Below, in pieces: positions 11,922 through 13,979 of a stretch of DNA of 13,979 nt (positions are counted from its first letter, which is position 1; each line of letters opens with the position of its first letter). Below the pieces are notes generated by a model that saw nothing but the letters and a program-made list of their open reading frames with translations, made no database searches and had not been told where the DNA came from. The stretch spans positions 1 through 13,979 of the forward strand of contig CANRGI010000015.1 in the NCBI GenBank assembly GCA_947630095.1, in the 5' to 3' direction. Source of the stretch: an uncultured Bacilli bacterium. GTDB taxonomy: Bacteria > Bacillota_I > Bacilli_A > RF39 > UBA660. The position numbers and the translations under genes are program-made.

Positions 11922-13979
11922 ATGGGAATACTAACAAAGTTATTTAATCATGAATATAAAGAATTAAAAAGGTTTGAAGAATTAGCAGATAAAGTTTTAG
12001 AATTAGAAGACGAGATGCAAAAATTAAGTGATATGGAACTTAAGGCAAAGACTGAGGAGTTTAAGACTAGATTATCAGAGGGAGAAACTTTAGACGATAT
12101 TTTAGTTCCTGCTTTTGCTGTTGTACGTGAGGCTGCTTATAGGGTTTTAGGAGAGAAACCTTATAAAGTACAAGTTATAGGTGGTATATGTATACATTAT
12201 GGTAATATTGAAATGAAAACTGGGGAAGGTAAAACTTTGACTAGTACTATGCCTGCTTATTTGAATGCTTTAAGTGGCAAAGGCGTTCACGTTATTACTG
12301 TAAATGAATATTTAAGTGTTCGTGACTCTGAATGGATGGGACAAGTTTATAATTATCTTGGAGTAAGTGTAGGCGTAAATAGGAAAGATGCAACTAAAGA
12401 AGAAAAAAAGGAAGCATATAGTAAAGATATTACTTATACTACAAATAATGAATTAGGTTTTGATTATTTAAGAGATAATATGGTAGTTAGACCTGAAGGA
12501 CGTGTACAAAGAGGACTTAATTTTGCTATTATTGACGAAGTAGACTCTATTTTGATAGACGAAGCAAGAACTCCATTAATAATAAGTGGTGGTGTAAGTA
12601 AAGGTGCTGACTTATATAAACTTGCTGATAGAACTGCTAAAAGTATGAGCGTAGAAGATTATGTGCTTGACGAGAAAACTAGAAGTGTAACTTTAACTGA
12701 AGAAGGTATCAAAAAATGTGAAAAGTTACTTAATTTAGATAACTTATATGATATAAAAAATGCTGCTATGGTTCATAATTTGGATAAGGCTTTGGTGGCT
12801 AATTATGGATTTAAGAAAGATGTCGATTATGTTATTGAAAATGATAAAGTAGTTATAGTAGACTCATTTACTGGAAGACTTATGCACGGAAGACAATATA
12901 GTGATGGGTTACATCAAGCGTTGGAGGCTAAAGAGGGAGTTCATATAAATGAGGAAACTAAAGTATTAGCGACAATTACTTTTCAAAATTTATTTAGGAT
13001 GTATAATAAACTTTCAGGTATGACAGGTACTGCAAAGACTGAAGAGGAAGAATTTAGAAATATATATAATATGTATGTAATAGAAATTCCTACTAATAAG
13101 CCTGTTATAAGGGAAGACTTGGAAGATTTAATATATATGAATATGCGTGGAAAATACAATGCTATTGCTAAGACTATTGAGGAGGTACATAAAACAGGGC
13201 AACCTATACTTGTGGGTACTGCTTCAATAGAAAGTTCTGAAACTTTAAGTGCTTTATTAAATAAAAGAGGAATTAAGCACGAATTATTAAATGCTAAAAA
13301 TCATGAAAGAGAAGCACATATAATAGAAAATGCTGGACAAAAAGGCGCTGTTACTATTGCAACCAATATGGCTGGACGTGGAACTGATATTAAGTTAGGA
13401 GAAGGAGTTAAAGAACTTGGTGGACTTGCTGTTATTGGTACAGAGAGACACGAAAGTAGAAGAATTGATAACCAATTAAGAGGTAGAAGTGGACGTCAAG
13501 GAGACCCTGGTATTACTAGATTTTATATTTCTATGGAAGACGATTTGATGGTAAAGTTTGGCAGTGAGAAGATAAAAGGTGTGATGGCTACTTTGGGATT
13601 TACTGAAGATACTCCTATACAACATAAATTAATGAGTAAAAATATAGAAAGCAGTCAAAAAAGAGTTGAAGGATTTAACTATGATAGACGTAAGGCATTA
13701 CTTGATTATGACAATGTAATAAGTAAGCAAAGAGAAATTATTTATGAAAGAAGAAATGAAATATTAGATAAAGAAAGTATAAGAGATAGAATATTAGAGA
13801 TTTTTAAAGATTTTGTCGTAGATGAAGTGAATAATCATTTTCCTCCAGAAGATGCAATAACTCATAATGATATAGTCAATATATGCGAGTATTTTAATGC
13901 TAATTTGCTTAAAACTAAAAAATTAGACGAAAAAGAATTAGAAAATAAAGAAATAAATGAGGTGCAAGATTTCATATAT
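11922..13979 (+). CDS. secA: Preprotein translocase ATPase SecA, 3' end beyond the window
   Basis: SecA is the ATP-driven motor that pushes unfolded preproteins through SecYEG. The frame stays open from ATG 11922 to the last base: 686 codons of roughly 800. AGGAG (11909-11913) is eight bases upstream. Visible are Walker A MKTGEGKT (98-105, K104), the TVNEYLS..D motif, NNELGFDYLRDNM, the DEVDSILIDEARTPLI box (D205), the preprotein cross-linking domain, the second motor domain (MTGTAKTEEEEF, IATNMAGRGTDI, RGRSGRQGDPG) and the start of the helical scaffold (NYDRRKALLDYDNV). One residue is missing just before Walker A (GNI-EM instead of GNIAEM). The hpf-secA order and full match to the housekeeping motifs argue against an accessory SecA2. 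Confidence 0.97.
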   Translation, partial: MGILTKLFNHEYKELKRFEELADKVLELEDEMQKLSDMELKAKTEEFKTRLSEGETLDDILVPAFAVVREAAYRVLGEKPYKVQVIGGICIHYGNIEMKTGEGKTLTSTMPAYLNALSGKGVHVITVNEYLSVRDSEWMGQVYNYLGVSVGVNRKDATKEEKKEAYSKDITYTTNNELGFDYLRDNMVVRPEGRVQRGLNFAIIDEVDSILIDEARTPLIISGGVSKGADLYKLADRTAKSMSVEDYVLDEKTRSVTLTEEGIKKCEKLLNLDNLYDIKNAAMVHNLDKALVANYGFKKDVDYVIENDKVVIVDSFTGRLMHGRQYSDGLHQALEAKEGVHINEETKVLATITFQNLFRMYNKLSGMTGTAKTEEEEFRNIYNMYVIEIPTNKPVIREDLEDLIYMNMRGKYNAIAKTIEEVHKTGQPILVGTASIESSETLSALLNKRGIKHELLNAKNHEREAHIIENAGQKGAVTIATNMAGRGTDIKLGEGVKELGGLAVIGTERHESRRIDNQLRGRSGRQGDPGITRFYISMEDDLMVKFGSEKIKGVMATLGFTEDTPIQHKLMSKNIESSQKRVEGFNYDRRKALLDYDNVISKQREIIYERRNEILDKESIRDRILEIFKDFVVDEVNNHFPPEDAITHNDIVNICEYFNANLLKTKKLDEKELENKEINEVQDFIY

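Noticed and set aside
11922..13979. SecA2 accessory translocase
   Set aside because: Motifs are those of the housekeeping SecA, and the hpf-secA neighbourhood is the canonical one.

Overview
The window is very A+T-rich, and its genes use strong Shine-Dalgarno sites (AGGAG / AGAGGTG types), AT-ending codons and intrinsic terminators. Together with spoVT, spoIID, spoIIQ and an agr-type peptide signalling locus, this points to a low-G+C, endospore-lineage Firmicute, most likely an uncultured member of the Clostridia. The housekeeping order follows old Firmicute neighbourhoods (mfd-spoVT, rpmE ... rpiB ... spoIID-spoIIQ, hpf-secA), so this is a chromosomal core region with accessory pieces inserted.

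Left part (1-3749): the 3' portion of mfd (transcription-repair coupling factor) ends at its own terminator. It faces ppa (inorganic pyrophosphatase) on the minus strand across a bidirectional terminator. ppa and spoVT are divergent and their promoters overlap.

Mobile insert (3741-4022): directly behind the spoVT stop codon lies a 252-bp MITE-like element. It has 26-bp terminal inverted repeats (22/26 matches), 5'-TG...CA-3' ends and a perfect 15-bp flanking direct repeat. Its interior holds a 140-nt branched RNA-like fold with a possible pseudoknot. The element supplies half of the present spoVT terminator, and its right flank abuts the rpmE -35 box.

Middle part (4023-6949): rpmE (L31, with a hairpin leader), rpiB with a charged C-terminal tail, then spoIID and spoIIQ. 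The last two make the engulfment lytic transglycosylase and a degenerate LytM protein of the mother cell/forespore channel. The expected spoIIID is absent. In its place is a gap with an orphan terminator and an unexplained 23-codon ORF.

Signalling part (7012-10648): an unrecognised small regulator with a sigma-region-4-like C-terminus, followed by a complete agr quorum-sensing set in an unusual layout. agrA (LytTR response regulator) and agrC (GHKL kinase) overlap on the plus strand. agrB (His/Cys peptidase) and a 39-codon agrD lie on the minus strand, tail to tail with them across a shared bidirectional terminator. AgrB would process AgrD into a thiolactone peptide, AgrC would sense it, and AgrA would carry the signal to DNA.

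Right part (10754-13979): csp with a long leader, hpf (long-form ribosome hibernation factor) and the first 686 codons of secA, each with its own promoter.
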